DNA of 64,000 bases from DASVNK01 sp036383895 (GTDB lineage: Bacteria > Verrucomicrobiota > Verrucomicrobiia > Limisphaerales > SXQI01), in the NCBI GenBank assembly GCA_036383895.1, contig DASVNK010000035.1, forward strand, positions 34,531 through 98,530, read 5' to 3'. Under the pieces are notes generated by a model. That model was not told the DNA's origin. It did no database searches and worked only from the letters and a program-made list of their open reading frames with translations. Both the position numbers and the translations under genes were made by a program. Positions 36,040 through 45,576 of this stretch are shown here, piece by piece. Every line of letters begins with the position of its first letter. The first letter of the stretch is position 1.

Positions 36040-36507
36040 ATGACCCTGGGTGACATTCTCCAGAAAGATCAGATCATCACTGAATTGAACGCTTCCACTC
36101 GCTGGGAAGCGATCGATGAACTGATCAACTGCCTGGTGCAAGTTGGGAAGATCAAGCCGGAGAATCGCGATCAAATCGCCGCCGTCGTAAAGAAGCGCGA
36201 GACGTCCATGAGTACCGGGATCGGCTTCGGCATTGGCATTCCGCACGCTTCCACAGATTTGATTTATGACGTGGTGGGCGCGTTCGGCCGGTCGAGCAAA
36301 GGGGTAAATTTCGACGCGCTCGATAATCAGCCAGTGCACCTGGTGATGCTCTTCCTCGTTCCGCAAGGCCAGTTCCAGAAGCATCTCCACACCCTCGCGA
36401 ACATCGCCAAACGCCTTCACAATAAAGATTTCCGCTCCGCCCTTGAACACGCCCCGGATGCGGACGCGATGATTAAAATCATCAAAGACCCGGGAACAAA
36501 CCCGTAA
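36040..36507 (+). CDS. PTS IIA (fructose/nitrogen type, PtsN-like) protein
   Basis: 155 residues, one EIIA type-2 domain. TGIGFGIGIPHAST holds the phospho-acceptor His (about residue 69), matching the family's T-x-x-G-x-G-x-A-x-PH motif. LVMLFLVPQGQFQKHLHTLANIA follows as expected. No EIIB/EIIC is adjacent, so a regulatory role like PtsN is likelier than sugar uptake. argS begins 54 bases later, so the two may share a transcript. Confidence 0.88.
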   Translation: MTLGDILQKDQIITELNASTRWEAIDELINCLVQVGKIKPENRDQIAAVVKKRETSMSTGIGFGIGIPHASTDLIYDVVGAFGRSSKGVNFDALDNQPVHLVMLFLVPQGQFQKHLHTLANIAKRLHNKDFRSALEHAPDADAMIKIIKDPGTNP

Positions 36508-36561
36508 GACTTGGGGGCTTCACAATTGCGGCAAGGGCCGGCCGCGCTAAGTTTTTCGCCT

Positions 36562-38283
36562 GTGCTTTACAAGAAACTCGAGGAGCAACTCCGCCAAGCC
36601 GTTGCGCAAGTCGTGCCAGACGCAGACTTGAACACGGTTCAGGTGCGCCCGTGTCCCGACCCGAAATTCGGCGATTACCAAAGCAATTCGTTGATGGCGC
36701 TGGCGAAGGAGCGCAAGAAAAACCCGCGCCAGATTGCGACGGAAGTGGTCGCGAAGCTTGACGTTTCCGCGCTCGCCGAACCGGTGGAAATTGCTGGGCC
36801 TGGGTTCCTGAATTTCCGCGCAAAAAAGGAAGCGCTCGGCGCGGTTCTAAAAGAAGCGCGAGAAGGCCAACACCTTTTCTACGCGACCGCCCGCCAACCT
36901 CGCACCATCATCGTTGATTTCAGTTCTCCGAACGTCGCCAAGGCGATGCACGTCGGGCATATCCGCTCCACCATTCTGGGCGACGCCATTACTCGCATTC
37001 TGCGTTTGCTCGGCCACCGCGTAATTACCGACAACCACATCGGCGATTGGGGCACTCAGTTCGGAAAGCTCCTTGTCGGTTGGAAACGCGAATTGAACGA
37101 GCAAGCTCTCGCCGCCGATCCACTCGCGGAAATGGAGCGGCTTTACAAAAAGGTAAACGCCGAATTCGAGCAAAACGAAGAAATCGCAACTCAAGCCCGC
37201 CAGGAACTCGTCAAACTTCAGAACGGCGATCCCGAGGACAACGCGATTTGGAAGCGGATGATCGAACTTTCCCTCCATGAGTTCGACAAAATTTACGCGC
37301 GCCTCGGGGTGAAGTTCGATCACGCCCTCGGCGAAAGTTATTACAACTCCGCTCTCAAAGGTGTCGTGCAACGGCTCCGCGATATTGGTCTCGCCAGCGA
37401 AAGCGAAGGCGCCACCGTCGTTTTCTTCCAGGACATTCCGGAACTGAAAGAACAACCTGCCATCATCCAAAAAAGCGATGGCGGTGCCAATTATACCACC
37501 ACTGATCTTGCCACGATCAATTACCGGATTGAAACCTGGAAGCCGGACGAGATCGTTTACGTCACTGACTCCCGCCAACAACTTCATTTCAAACAACTCT
37601 TCGCCATCTTCCGCCGCTGGATGCCGGACGTGAAAGTCCGCCTCAGCCACGTGTGGTTCGGCATGATTCTCGGCCCAGACAACAAACCCTTCAAAACGCG
37701 CACGGGCGAAAACATTAAGCTCACTGACCTTCTGAACGAAGCCGAAGAACGCGCTCTCGCGGTCGTCACCGAAAAGAATCCCGAACTCGCCGAAGCAGAA
37801 CGCAAAGAGATCGCGCGCATCGTTGGCCTCGGCGCGATAAAGTACTCCGACCTCGCGCCGAATCGCCAAAGCGATTACGTGTTTAGTTGGGAGAAGATGC
37901 TCGCCCTCAACGGCAACACCGCCCCCTACCTGCAATACGCCTACACCCGCGTCCGCAGCATCTTCCGAAAAGCCGCCGAATCCGTCAGCACTCCACTCGA
38001 ACCGATCTTCGGGCTGAAAGAGCCTGACGAACTCACCCTCGCCAAGCACCTGGTGACTTTCGGTCTCGTCCTCGAAGCAGTCGCGGACGACTACCGCCCG
38101 AATTATCTCTGCACCTACCTTTACGAACTCGCCGGCCACTTCGCCCGCTTTTACGAGAACTGCCCGGTCCTCAAAGCCGAACCCCAGGAAAAAGCCGATC
38201 GTCTCGCCCTCTGCGAACTCACCGGACGCGTCCTCAAGCAAGGCTTAAACGTGCTCGGTATTGAAACGACCGAAAGAATGTAG
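36562..38283 (+). CDS. argS: arginine-tRNA ligase
   Basis: 573 residues from the GTG at 36562; a TTG at 36511 would add 17 unlike residues. The N-terminal tRNA-binding Add-1 domain precedes SSPNVAKAMHVGHIRSTILG (HIGH-type motif HVGH at about residue 130). YYTTTDLATINYR-like YTTTDLATINYR and FKTRTGENIKL (the KMSKS-equivalent) follow, and the DALR domain closes the chain at MLALNGNTAPYLQYAYTRV and beyond. Charges tRNA-Arg. Complete; an IS element lies about 70 bases past the stop. Confidence 0.95.
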   Translation: MLYKKLEEQLRQAVAQVVPDADLNTVQVRPCPDPKFGDYQSNSLMALAKERKKNPRQIATEVVAKLDVSALAEPVEIAGPGFLNFRAKKEALGAVLKEAREGQHLFYATARQPRTIIVDFSSPNVAKAMHVGHIRSTILGDAITRILRLLGHRVITDNHIGDWGTQFGKLLVGWKRELNEQALAADPLAEMERLYKKVNAEFEQNEEIATQARQELVKLQNGDPEDNAIWKRMIELSLHEFDKIYARLGVKFDHALGESYYNSALKGVVQRLRDIGLASESEGATVVFFQDIPELKEQPAIIQKSDGGANYTTTDLATINYRIETWKPDEIVYVTDSRQQLHFKQLFAIFRRWMPDVKVRLSHVWFGMILGPDNKPFKTRTGENIKLTDLLNEAEERALAVVTEKNPELAEAERKEIARIVGLGAIKYSDLAPNRQSDYVFSWEKMLALNGNTAPYLQYAYTRVRSIFRKAAESVSTPLEPIFGLKEPDELTLAKHLVTFGLVLEAVADDYRPNYLCTYLYELAGHFARFYENCPVLKAEPQEKADRLALCELTGRVLKQGLNVLGIETTERM

Positions 38284-38355
38284 CGGACTAAACTTCAACC
38301 GAACCTCTCGGTATCGAAATTTCCACCCGCGGTTCGCAAAAGCCCCGCCATTTCC

Positions 38356-39759
38356 CAGTTGTGTTCGGCACAGCTTGAGCGTGTATAAGGTTTTGAGAGA
38401 GCTGAGGGGAGAAAGTGGCAGCGTTGGAGCGACATGGTGTTGGGAAACTGGAGAGCGTGCGGTGAAAGTACGTGACTCTGCGCGGACGGTTGCGGCAAGC
38501 GACGCTCCGCCCGGGGAATCAGTTGCTGTTTTTCAGAACGGCGGCCAGTTCATCGGCGTCCGCAAAACCGGCCCAGTAAAACTGGAGCGCTTCCATTTGC
38601 CTTTTGGAGGGGCGACGTCCGGTCCACAGGAGCAAGAGCAACGCGGCGATGAGCAGGGTGTAGATTTGCAACGTGGCTCCACGAGGCGATTCGGCCAGCC
38701 AATGCCCGCATGGGAGCATCGTTTTGAGCCATTTGAAGAACAGTTCCACTTGCCAGCGGTAGCGATAGATCAGCCCAATCATCTCGGCGGGCAAGTCCTG
38801 CCGGGTGGTGGCCAGGAGAAAGGTCTTCCCGTCGGCTTGCACCGTGACCACGCGCAAGGCCGGCCCACCGCCGAAGCCGCCGAGTTCCTCGAGACGATCA
38901 GAAACTACCCCCGCCTTGCGATCCGCCTCGCTCAAGGGCCGGTCTGGCCCGACCGGAGTGCGAATGACGTTCTGGCAAATGCGCACCACAAAGTGCGCCC
39001 CGCGCTTTTGCAGTTGTTTGAGGTGCAGCAGATCCTGGCCATAAAGTCGATCCACCACGTAAAACTGGTCGTCTTTAATCTTTTTCTTCCACTCTTTGGC
39101 TTCCGAAGCATTGCCGGGAGTAATGCTCCAATCGGTGGGCACTTGATCGTAAACCGAAAAGTGCATATGCAGCCGCACCGCCGAGCCGAAACCAGCCGCT
39201 GGAGCCCAGGCCATGCGATTGACCGCACGCAGCACCGTCCCGTCCACGATGGTCAAGCTCTTGATCGCCTCGCGCACGCGCGGGTCGCCGAAGCCAGCCA
39301 GGGTTTGAGCCTGCGCAGCCAATTGCCGCACGACCTGGGCAAGGATCTCCGGCTCGAAAAGATGTTGCGCCTCGGAAAAGGAACTCGGCGCCACCGGAGT
39401 GCGGCAGACCGAGCGCATCTTGTTAAACTTTGTGGCCGCGCAAAGACCGCGCATGCTGGTGATGATCGGGTTGAGCACGCTGAAAAGGAACAGGCTGAAA
39501 TACTCCTCGGCCACCAACTGTCGGCGCGGATCCAACTCCGTCGACGTCTTGGGCTGGGCCTGCACCAGCGGCAGGACCACTTTGCGGAACTGTTCGATCA
39601 GATTCCAGTTTCGCAGGTCCGCTTCGCTGAATTTCAAAGCCGCTTCCGGCACGGCGTCAGTGAACCGTACCACTCCATGACGTACAAGTTACAATCAGGT
39701 CACCGCCATGCCACACTCCTGTTACGGCCCAACCGCATCAACCCTGCCGAACACAACTG
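38356..39759. mobile_element. IS4-family insertion sequence with 15-bp terminal inverted repeats
   Basis: CAGTTGTGTTCGGCA at 38356-38370 is matched inversely by TGCCGAACACAACTG at 39745-39759, with weaker similarity inwards. Between them is one transposase gene. Length 1404 bases. I see no direct target duplication: the flanks read ATTTCC on the left and CTGATT on the right. That may mean the flanks have rearranged or the outer edge is slightly different. Confidence 0.8.
38519..39673 (-). CDS. IS4-family DDE transposase
   Basis: 384 residues. DDE positions are visible in TIVDGTVL (D), QFYVVDRLYG (D) and YRYRWQVELFFKWLKTM, where Y-x2-R-x3-E-x6-K is the IS4-family signature. The reading frame is intact, so the element may still be active. 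A GTG start at 39673 is used; a GGAG lies just upstream. Confidence 0.88.
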   Translation of the reverse strand: MVRFTDAVPEAALKFSEADLRNWNLIEQFRKVVLPLVQAQPKTSTELDPRRQLVAEEYFSLFLFSVLNPIITSMRGLCAATKFNKMRSVCRTPVAPSSFSEAQHLFEPEILAQVVRQLAAQAQTLAGFGDPRVREAIKSLTIVDGTVLRAVNRMAWAPAAGFGSAVRLHMHFSVYDQVPTDWSITPGNASEAKEWKKKIKDDQFYVVDRLYGQDLLHLKQLQKRGAHFVVRICQNVIRTPVGPDRPLSEADRKAGVVSDRLEELGGFGGGPALRVVTVQADGKTFLLATTRQDLPAEMIGLIYRYRWQVELFFKWLKTMLPCGHWLAESPRGATLQIYTLLIAALLLLLWTGRRPSKRQMEALQFYWAGFADADELAAVLKNSN

Positions 39760-39889
39760 CTGATTCGGAGAAAATCGAAAATTTTAACGGACTGGCGTAC
39801 ATCTAGTTTGCAAACTCTTCTCTCGCAAAGAGAAAGAACATGCAAACCCTGTGAATAACTTTTTTCAGCGGTGAAAGATTTGTCACTTT

Positions 39890-40164
39890 TGCCACGTCCT
39901 GTTCCACAGCTCCTTCTTCCTCGACTCATCCCGCTTGTCCTCCAGGAGCCCCCAACAACAACCTGAATACCGCCGCCACCGCCCCCACCGCGACTTCCTC
40001 TCCTCTGCAACCTCCCAGTCGACCGCCCCACCCTCACTGCCTCCATCCAACACACCTGGCAAGCAACAACCCAATCCGCTTCCGAAACCACCAACGAAAT
40101 AACCCAACGCGCCGCGAAACAGTCACTGAAAAATATTCTCAAGAAATGGAACCGGCGGTTTTAG
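39890..40164 (+). pseudogene. frameshifted copy (A) of a short element also present at 46655-46852
   Basis: In the 430-base stretch after the IS no intact gene is seen. The plus strand reads a Pro/Thr/Ser-rich stretch, then, after a +1 shift near 40030, a QATTQSASETTNEITQRAAK segment and the ending NRRF-stop at 40164. The same ending (QAASQSTP..., ERAAK, ERNRRF-stop) closes the 65-residue frame at 46655-46852. Nucleotide similarity is clear over about 120 bases. The opposite frame is also conserved, so the coding strand is open. Not an obvious transposon. Confidence 0.5.
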
Positions 40165-40193
40165 CCGAATAACACGGGCTTCCGAATCACCGG

Positions 40194-41612
40194 TTATCGC
40201 GAAGGTTTGCCAGCCACAACATCCCACTGTAGGACCGACTCGAAGATCTCCCTCCACCGTGCCCCCTGCTTCTCTACCGAATACTCCTCCACAAACTTTC
40301 TCCCGTTGGTCCCAAGCCTCCGCCCGAGCTCCCGATCATAATAAAGCCGCCGCACCGCGCCAATCGCCTCACCCACATCCGCCACCATCCGCCAATACCC
40401 GCTCTTCCTCTCCGGCTGCAAAATCCCATCCACCGGCAGAGCCGCCTCCGCCTGGTTCAAATACTCCGCGTGACCGGAATAATTTGTATACACCACCGGA
40501 ATCCCCGTGCACATCGCTTCCCACGCCGGCAACCCAAAACCCTCGCTTCCGCTCAAATACAGCAAACCATCCCACAACTGATACAACGTCGGCATATCCT
40601 CCGGAGCCAGCGCTGCCTTCATGCTGTAACCCTCCGTATAAAAAACATCCTCATTCCGCTTCACCCCAAACTCCCACTCCAGGTAATGCGCCGGCCACGC
40701 GCTCGCCGGATCATCCAGCGGCATATGCATCCATAAAAACACATCCCGCAACGGCTCCGCCACACTCACCTCTGCCGAACTACAATGCGCACATACGTCG
40801 AACCTATAGCCGGGACGCGACTCCGACACCTGCTTCGTCTCATCCGCATGACTTCGCGTCAGCGGGTCCCAATCAAACAAACTCACCTTCCCGCACCGCC
40901 CGCACAGCAGATACTTACCCGTCCGCAAATAATGTATGACTTTATAAAGCACCCACACTTGCTTTCGCCAGCGATTCAACCCCACCCAACCCAGCACGAA
41001 CGCATCCCGCGGCATCCACTCCGGAAGCAAACTCTCCCGCATCTCACGCTTCTCCTCTTCGCTCACCGGAACAAACCGCTCCGTGTCCGCCGGGCTATAC
41101 ATCACCCGCACCTTTGCTGAGGCGATGTCCACCACTTCGAGCACCTGCTCTCGTGAACATTCGCTCATTGTTACCACCACATCTGCCTTGCCTAATAGTG
41201 ATCCGACTGCCGGCGGCAGTCGGAAGTCATCCAATTTCAGATAGAGAATCAGGCGGTGAGAGTGTCCGGCAGCCGGAACGCACGCACGCGCGACGTGGCC
41301 CGGCCGGCCGAAAGCAAATACCACGTCGGGCTCGAACTTCGAAAGGATCTGGCGAAAAGTGAGTTCCCCGTTTCTATCGTTAAGCTCGGGACCGATTGGC
41401 CAGATCTGCCACTTTGGCTCCGCCACAGCAAGCGAATGATTTAGTGCGACTTGCTGCAACTCCCCGGCAATTCCGGACGACTTTAATGCGTTACCGATTA
41501 GCCGAACGATTTCTGCGGCAGCGGAGGGCAGCACGGGGCTCTCACCCAAGAAGAGAATCTTCTTTCGCTCGGAAGTGTTGCCGGAATCTGCTGGGTCCGC
41601 TGCAGACGCCAT
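40194..41612 (-). CDS. GT4-like glycosyltransferase with embedded zinc-ribbon-like insert
   Basis: 472 residues. N-lobe: KILFLGESPVLPSAAAE, then PDVVFAFGRPGH. C-lobe: FVLGWVGLNRWRKQ opens it, and SEGFGLPAWEAMCTGIPVVYTNYSGHAEYL (about 356-385) is the GT4 E-x7-E nucleotide-sugar motif. Between core strands of the C-lobe, residues about 237-277 form an insert with CGRC...CAHC (Cys 237, 240, 274, 277), a treble-like or ribbon zinc site absent from ordinary GT4 enzymes. Last gene of the seven-gene operon, starting 11 bases after its upstream neighbour's stop. A paralogue with the same insert is at 44159-45571. Confidence 0.8.
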   Translation of the reverse strand: MASAADPADSGNTSERKKILFLGESPVLPSAAAEIVRLIGNALKSSGIAGELQQVALNHSLAVAEPKWQIWPIGPELNDRNGELTFRQILSKFEPDVVFAFGRPGHVARACVPAAGHSHRLILYLKLDDFRLPPAVGSLLGKADVVVTMSECSREQVLEVVDIASAKVRVMYSPADTERFVPVSEEEKREMRESLLPEWMPRDAFVLGWVGLNRWRKQVWVLYKVIHYLRTGKYLLCGRCGKVSLFDWDPLTRSHADETKQVSESRPGYRFDVCAHCSSAEVSVAEPLRDVFLWMHMPLDDPASAWPAHYLEWEFGVKRNEDVFYTEGYSMKAALAPEDMPTLYQLWDGLLYLSGSEGFGLPAWEAMCTGIPVVYTNYSGHAEYLNQAEAALPVDGILQPERKSGYWRMVADVGEAIGAVRRLYYDRELGRRLGTNGRKFVEEYSVEKQGARWREIFESVLQWDVVAGKPSR

Positions 41613-41623
41613 TCACCCCTCCG

Positions 41624-42604
41624 TCAGTGCTTAACGACTTCGGAAGCTCGCACTAACTTCGTGCGCGGCCGCGTCGAAGACGGAGATTTCTTCAATGCTT
41701 CTATTACCCGTTCCCGTTCCCTCACCTGCTCCTGATAATACGCGGCTAACATATCTTGCACCTCGGAAGAGATCCCTGCGCGTTTCGTATTCTGGAGTAA
41801 AACATTGCTCGTAGCAGTGATGCTCTCCTTCTGCTCATGCATTTGTTGAGTCACTGCCTCGTCTCCTGTGCGCGGATCCGGTAAGCCGTCGAAAGGCCCG
41901 TGCCACGAAACTAACGTATAAGCCTCTGCGTCTCCGATTAGCTGGGTGAGGGTTTCCTCCGCCTGATAATCGAGTGCCAGTCCGGCATTTGAGGCAAACT
42001 CACGGATTTTTTCCATTTCGTCGCTGGAGGGCAGCCGCCTTTCGAAATCAAGATATTTCGAGTAGTCTTCTTCGCTCAGCACCGACCGGAGCCGCTTCTC
42101 GTACTCCTGCCGCGCGGATTGCACTTGCTTTATCTCCAACTCCGCCTGGAGTGATGCTTGCATTATCTTATCCCTGTGGGTCTCCAATTGTTCGGCAAAT
42201 TCCGCTGGCAAACCGAGTTCCGCGAATGTGTGCCGTAATATTGGAGAATTGTTCGAACTCGTTCGAAAGACCATCTCCTCTATTGCGGCTCGTGTCGCCT
42301 TTCTGTCGACGCTTCGTTCTAGATCCAGTATGTATTCGCCTCCTTTCTCCCGTTCGCTCAGAGCCATCGTAGCCGTAATATCTTCTTCAGTAATTACGCT
42401 GTTTCCCCCCGGCGCTCCTGATTTTTCGCTTTGCAATGTCTGGGGTTGAATGTACGGAAGAGCAGGGGCGACTCCGTGAGTTGCTGCTGGAATCGCCGCT
42501 GCTTCATAACGAGCTTCTACCGGGCCGCGCAGAGCGTTGCCAGCAATAAACCCGAGTGCCATAAGGCTCGTACACTTCAGCAGAACGGACACTCTCGGTT
42601 TCAC
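41624..42604 (-). CDS. membrane-anchored coiled-coil protein of unknown function
   Basis: 326 residues, GTG start at 42604. A signal anchor (VSVLLKCTSLMALGFIAGNAL) is followed by a low-complexity linker, then helical, charged segments (LERSVDRKATRAAIEEM; LETHRDKIMQASLQAELEIKQVQSARQEYEKRL) with coiled-coil character, ending in a basic tail. No known domain recognised. It resembles the periplasmic helical proteins of unknown role in Verrucomicrobia. Operon neighbours 11 and 12 bases away. Confidence 0.65.
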   Translation of the reverse strand: MKPRVSVLLKCTSLMALGFIAGNALRGPVEARYEAAAIPAATHGVAPALPYIQPQTLQSEKSGAPGGNSVITEEDITATMALSEREKGGEYILDLERSVDRKATRAAIEEMVFRTSSNNSPILRHTFAELGLPAEFAEQLETHRDKIMQASLQAELEIKQVQSARQEYEKRLRSVLSEEDYSKYLDFERRLPSSDEMEKIREFASNAGLALDYQAEETLTQLIGDAEAYTLVSWHGPFDGLPDPRTGDEAVTQQMHEQKESITATSNVLLQNTKRAGISSEVQDMLAAYYQEQVRERERVIEALKKSPSSTRPRTKLVRASEVVKH

Positions 42605-42616
42605 GATTGGAACAAC

Positions 42617-42982
42617 CTAAATGTTCGATTGCACGTACGCCCACCCTTCATTAGAAGGTGCAGACGTTTGAAAAACCCGGACGTAGCCGTAAGAGTAACT
42701 GCTTTCACTCCAAGTTCCGGTCTGGATTACCAATGTGCCGGTTTCCGCGACACTGCGATCATCTGAGACGCTATTTCTGTCAGTCCACTCCCAATATCTT
42801 GTACATGCGAGCGATGAACCCTGATATTTCGCTTCAGTATAACCTTCGCCACTTCCGAGCACCGATGCTGCCGAAGAGAAGCCATTGCCGGATCCGCCGT
42901 AATATGGGGTCCATGCTGCGAACGATGACATCGCTAACAGCCCCGGAAGAGCTAATGCGATAGGCTTTAATGTATTTTTCAT
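42617..42982 (-). CDS. small secreted protein of unknown function
   Basis: 121 residues with a signal peptide (MKNTLKPIALALPGLLAMSSFA). The mature part is Gly/Ser/Tyr-rich and beta-like (AAWTPYYGGSGNGFSSA; YWEWTDRNSVSDD; TGTWSESSYSYGYVRVFQT), with one cysteine. No catalytic motif and no known family. As the fifth gene of the operon it could be the exported cargo or surface subunit whose glycosylation the flanking transferases serve; that is a guess from context. Confidence 0.65.
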   Translation of the reverse strand: MKNTLKPIALALPGLLAMSSFAAWTPYYGGSGNGFSSAASVLGSGEGYTEAKYQGSSLACTRYWEWTDRNSVSDDRSVAETGTLVIQTGTWSESSYSYGYVRVFQTSAPSNEGWAYVQSNI

Positions 42983-43149
42983 ATAACAGTTTTTATATTG
43001 TTTCCAAACAACTTTACGTTTCTAAACGTGATTCGGATCTTAACCGGGTCCCCTTTCCAATGCTAAGACAATTGAGTTGTCTATTTCGCGCATTTCTTGT
43101 CTAAAACATGCAAACAGCCATTCTTTCCCTTGCGCGGCCGTCGCAACAT

Positions 43150-44091
43150 TCAATGCGTCGTGATTCTCTCAACTTCGTCGAGATGTGGCTGGTTATCTTT
43201 ATTCCAACGCCGAGCGACGGCAGCATTGTTTACTTTGAAGACCTCCTCTGGGGGAAGTGTTTCCAGGTGCCCGTCTGCAAAAGCGATGTTAAACTTTGGA
43301 CCTGCGTGACGCAGCGAGTATTTCGACAAGCGGGTCTGTTTTTCCGCCACCTCCAGGCCAAGGCCCCGCAACGAGCGGTCTTGCAGACCATAATTCAAAT
43401 GGATGGGGCCGAACTTCTCTTCGAGCGGGAAACCAATGCCGGAATCTCCGAAGGCTATCATGTCTGCGGGAGCAACCACCTGAGATTCGCGCGTCAGTGC
43501 AAATGGCGCCCTAGTGGGAGAGTCGAAACCGCCACCGAGCCCTAAAGCATATCGATCGCCAAATAATTTCGTTGTGAACCGCCCAACTCCAATCCAATTG
43601 TAGGCGTACGCACCAGCGTCGAAATGCGCCCCTTCTGGCGTGCCCGACCCACCTCCATATATGCCATTCAATCGATTGTACCCTGGGCATACGTACGTAC
43701 CACCCTTCTCTGCCGGGCTTACCTTCGCCATGTAATACTCGGTTCCATAATCAGGTGCATTACATTTCGGCCACCGTGCACCTACAAAAGGTTCAAGGGT
43801 CTCCCACCACCGCCGACTTCTTCCGGCAGCCCCGCCCTGTCCCTGCGAAGGGAAATTCCAGAACGGAGCATACATTTCGAAATCGTGTACGTACATTTGC
43901 GAACCGAGCGCAATTTGCCGTAGGTTATTCCGACAGGTCGTCAAATGAGCCTTGTCTTTGGCCTTGGAAAGGAACGGCAGTGACAAGCTTGCGAGAAGCG
44001 CGATAATCGCGATAACGACCAGCAACTCAATCAACGTAAACCCGCCCCGCTGGTAAAGGCGCGGACCGCGACCTCGGTGGTTGACCTTCAT
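43150..44091 (-). CDS. type II pseudopilin-like protein (prepilin N-terminal methylation motif, DUF1559-like)
   Basis: 313 residues; the ATG at 44091 has a GGAG six bases upstream. GGFTLIELLVVIAIIALLASL (residues about 16-36) is a canonical prepilin cleavage and methylation motif followed by the hydrophobic helix. The body with CRNNLRQIALGSQMYVHDFEMYAPF and ADMIAFGDSG is that of the long PVC-type pseudopilins, whose C-terminus ends FNIAFADGHLETLP as seen here (HAGPKFNIAFADGHLETLP). Exported and assembled by a type II secretion-like system. Fourth gene of the operon, 67 bases after the second glycosyltransferase. Confidence 0.85.
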   Translation of the reverse strand: MKVNHRGRGPRLYQRGGFTLIELLVVIAIIALLASLSLPFLSKAKDKAHLTTCRNNLRQIALGSQMYVHDFEMYAPFWNFPSQGQGGAAGRSRRWWETLEPFVGARWPKCNAPDYGTEYYMAKVSPAEKGGTYVCPGYNRLNGIYGGGSGTPEGAHFDAGAYAYNWIGVGRFTTKLFGDRYALGLGGGFDSPTRAPFALTRESQVVAPADMIAFGDSGIGFPLEEKFGPIHLNYGLQDRSLRGLGLEVAEKQTRLSKYSLRHAGPKFNIAFADGHLETLPPEEVFKVNNAAVARRWNKDNQPHLDEVERITTH

Positions 44092-44158
44092 TAACTACTC
44101 CGAGACTAAATTAGCCGACAAGTGGAAAGAGAAAACGAAAACTTGTTGTCTAAAACAT

Positions 44159-45571
44159 TCATTTTCCAGCTTCGGATTTGCAACGGAGGACCTCACCGAA
44201 ACAGTTGTGCCAGCTTTCCGCTACTTTTCGGCTCGTGTATGGTTCAAAAAAGGCCGTTTTCGTTATCCGCCCTCTTTCCTGACTTCGGCGAAGGAGAGTG
44301 AGAACCGCTTCGAGCGTCTGCGCGACGTCTGCTATCATTCGAAAAATGCACGTTTCATTTTCCGGTTGGAGCACTCCGCCCACCGGGAAACACTCCTTCT
44401 TCCTAGCCAGGAACTCCGCATGACCGGAATAGTTAGTGTAGATCACTGGGAGTCCGCAGATCATCGCTTCCCACGCTGGCAGCCCGAAACCTTCGCCTCC
44501 GCTTAAATACAGCAAACCGTCCCACACGTTGTAAAGCTCAGGCATTTCCTCCACGCCTGCCCAGTTCCCGACGCGATGCTCCTGCGTGTAAACGATATCC
44601 CTTCCCACAACCAGCCCGAGCCCACCTTCCAAATCTCCTCTCTGCCAATCGTTTGAGGCCTCGTCGATCATATGCACCCACAGAACTACGTTCGGCAGAC
44701 CCGCAGCTTCGGCAACCTCCGCGAACCCGCAGTGCTTACAACCTGGGAAGACTCTCCCGGCGCTGCGACTTTGTTCGGGAGGAATAAAGGCTTTACCTGC
44801 ACGCGTCCTCGTCTCGCCACCCTTTGGCCGCCGAAGTGGCAGCGTAATTCTTTGACATCTTCTGCAAACATAATAGCCGCCCCTGCGGAGGTGAGCTATT
44901 ACCTCATATATCAACCACACCTGCTTCCTCCACTGGTTCCGCCCGACCCAGCCAAGGACAAACGCGTCTGGTGAAATCCAGGGCGGAAACCATTTCCGGC
45001 GTAACTCGACCCTCGCCTCGGGAGGCACGGCTTGAAACCGTGCAACGTCCGCGGGTGGATACATAAATCGAACTCGCTCAGGATCAAGCCCGGGAAGCGC
45101 GGCCAGCAGCACCCGTCGCGAGAAGTCGGTCATTGTTACGCTTAAATCGGCATTCTTTAGAGGCTCTGCGCCGCCCGCGGGGAACGGCAGTCCATCGAAA
45201 TTCACGTAGATTACTAAGCGGTAACTCCGCTCGCTCGTCGGGACACATAAGTGCATTATTCGCTGCGGGTCATTGAACGCGAACACTATGTCCGGCCGGA
45301 CGTTTTGCGCGACCTCAGGAAAGCTCCTTGCTCCCGCCGTATCTGAAACGTCGAGCTGCGTGAGGTAACCACCATCGCCAACTACCCCTTTCGTCGTATA
45401 AATACGCCATCGCGGCTCAGCCACAGAAAATGTGTGAAACAGCGCGAGTTGGTGTAACTCATAGCAGTTCGGGTAAGTGTCTATCAGCGCACCAAACAAC
45501 AGCCGAATCGTTTCACCCATGCCCGTTGGCAAAACCGGACTTTCGGCCACGATGAGAATCTTTATCCGCAC
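44159..45571 (-). CDS. GT4-like glycosyltransferase with embedded zinc-ribbon-like insert (paralogue)
   Basis: 470 residues, GTG start at 45571 with an AGGA upstream. Same layout as the protein at 40194-41612: KILIVAESPVLPTGMGE, VRPDIVFAFNDPQR, FVLGWVGRNQWRKQ, and GEGFGLPAWEAMICGLPVIYTNYSGHAEFL. Its insert, residues about 236-281, carries CRRC...CKHC (Cys 236, 239, 278, 281). The cores are strongly alike, while the inserts share little beyond their four cysteines. Third gene of the operon; starts 5 bases after the stop of the AraC-type gene. Sugar and acceptor unknown. Confidence 0.8.
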   Translation of the reverse strand: MRIKILIVAESPVLPTGMGETIRLLFGALIDTYPNCYELHQLALFHTFSVAEPRWRIYTTKGVVGDGGYLTQLDVSDTAGARSFPEVAQNVRPDIVFAFNDPQRIMHLCVPTSERSYRLVIYVNFDGLPFPAGGAEPLKNADLSVTMTDFSRRVLLAALPGLDPERVRFMYPPADVARFQAVPPEARVELRRKWFPPWISPDAFVLGWVGRNQWRKQVWLIYEVIAHLRRGGYYVCRRCQRITLPLRRPKGGETRTRAGKAFIPPEQSRSAGRVFPGCKHCGFAEVAEAAGLPNVVLWVHMIDEASNDWQRGDLEGGLGLVVGRDIVYTQEHRVGNWAGVEEMPELYNVWDGLLYLSGGEGFGLPAWEAMICGLPVIYTNYSGHAEFLARKKECFPVGGVLQPENETCIFRMIADVAQTLEAVLTLLRRSQERGRITKTAFFEPYTSRKVAESWHNCFGEVLRCKSEAGK

Positions 45572-45576
45572 GTTAA

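Noticed and set aside
36847..38241. A 464-codon minus-strand frame
   Set aside because: Antisense shadow of argS with Glu/Gly/Phe-rich translation; argS motifs are all on the plus strand.
38261..39763. A 500-codon plus-strand frame across the IS
   Set aside because: It is antisense to the transposase, with low-complexity His/Arg-rich translation, and runs out of argS into the IS.
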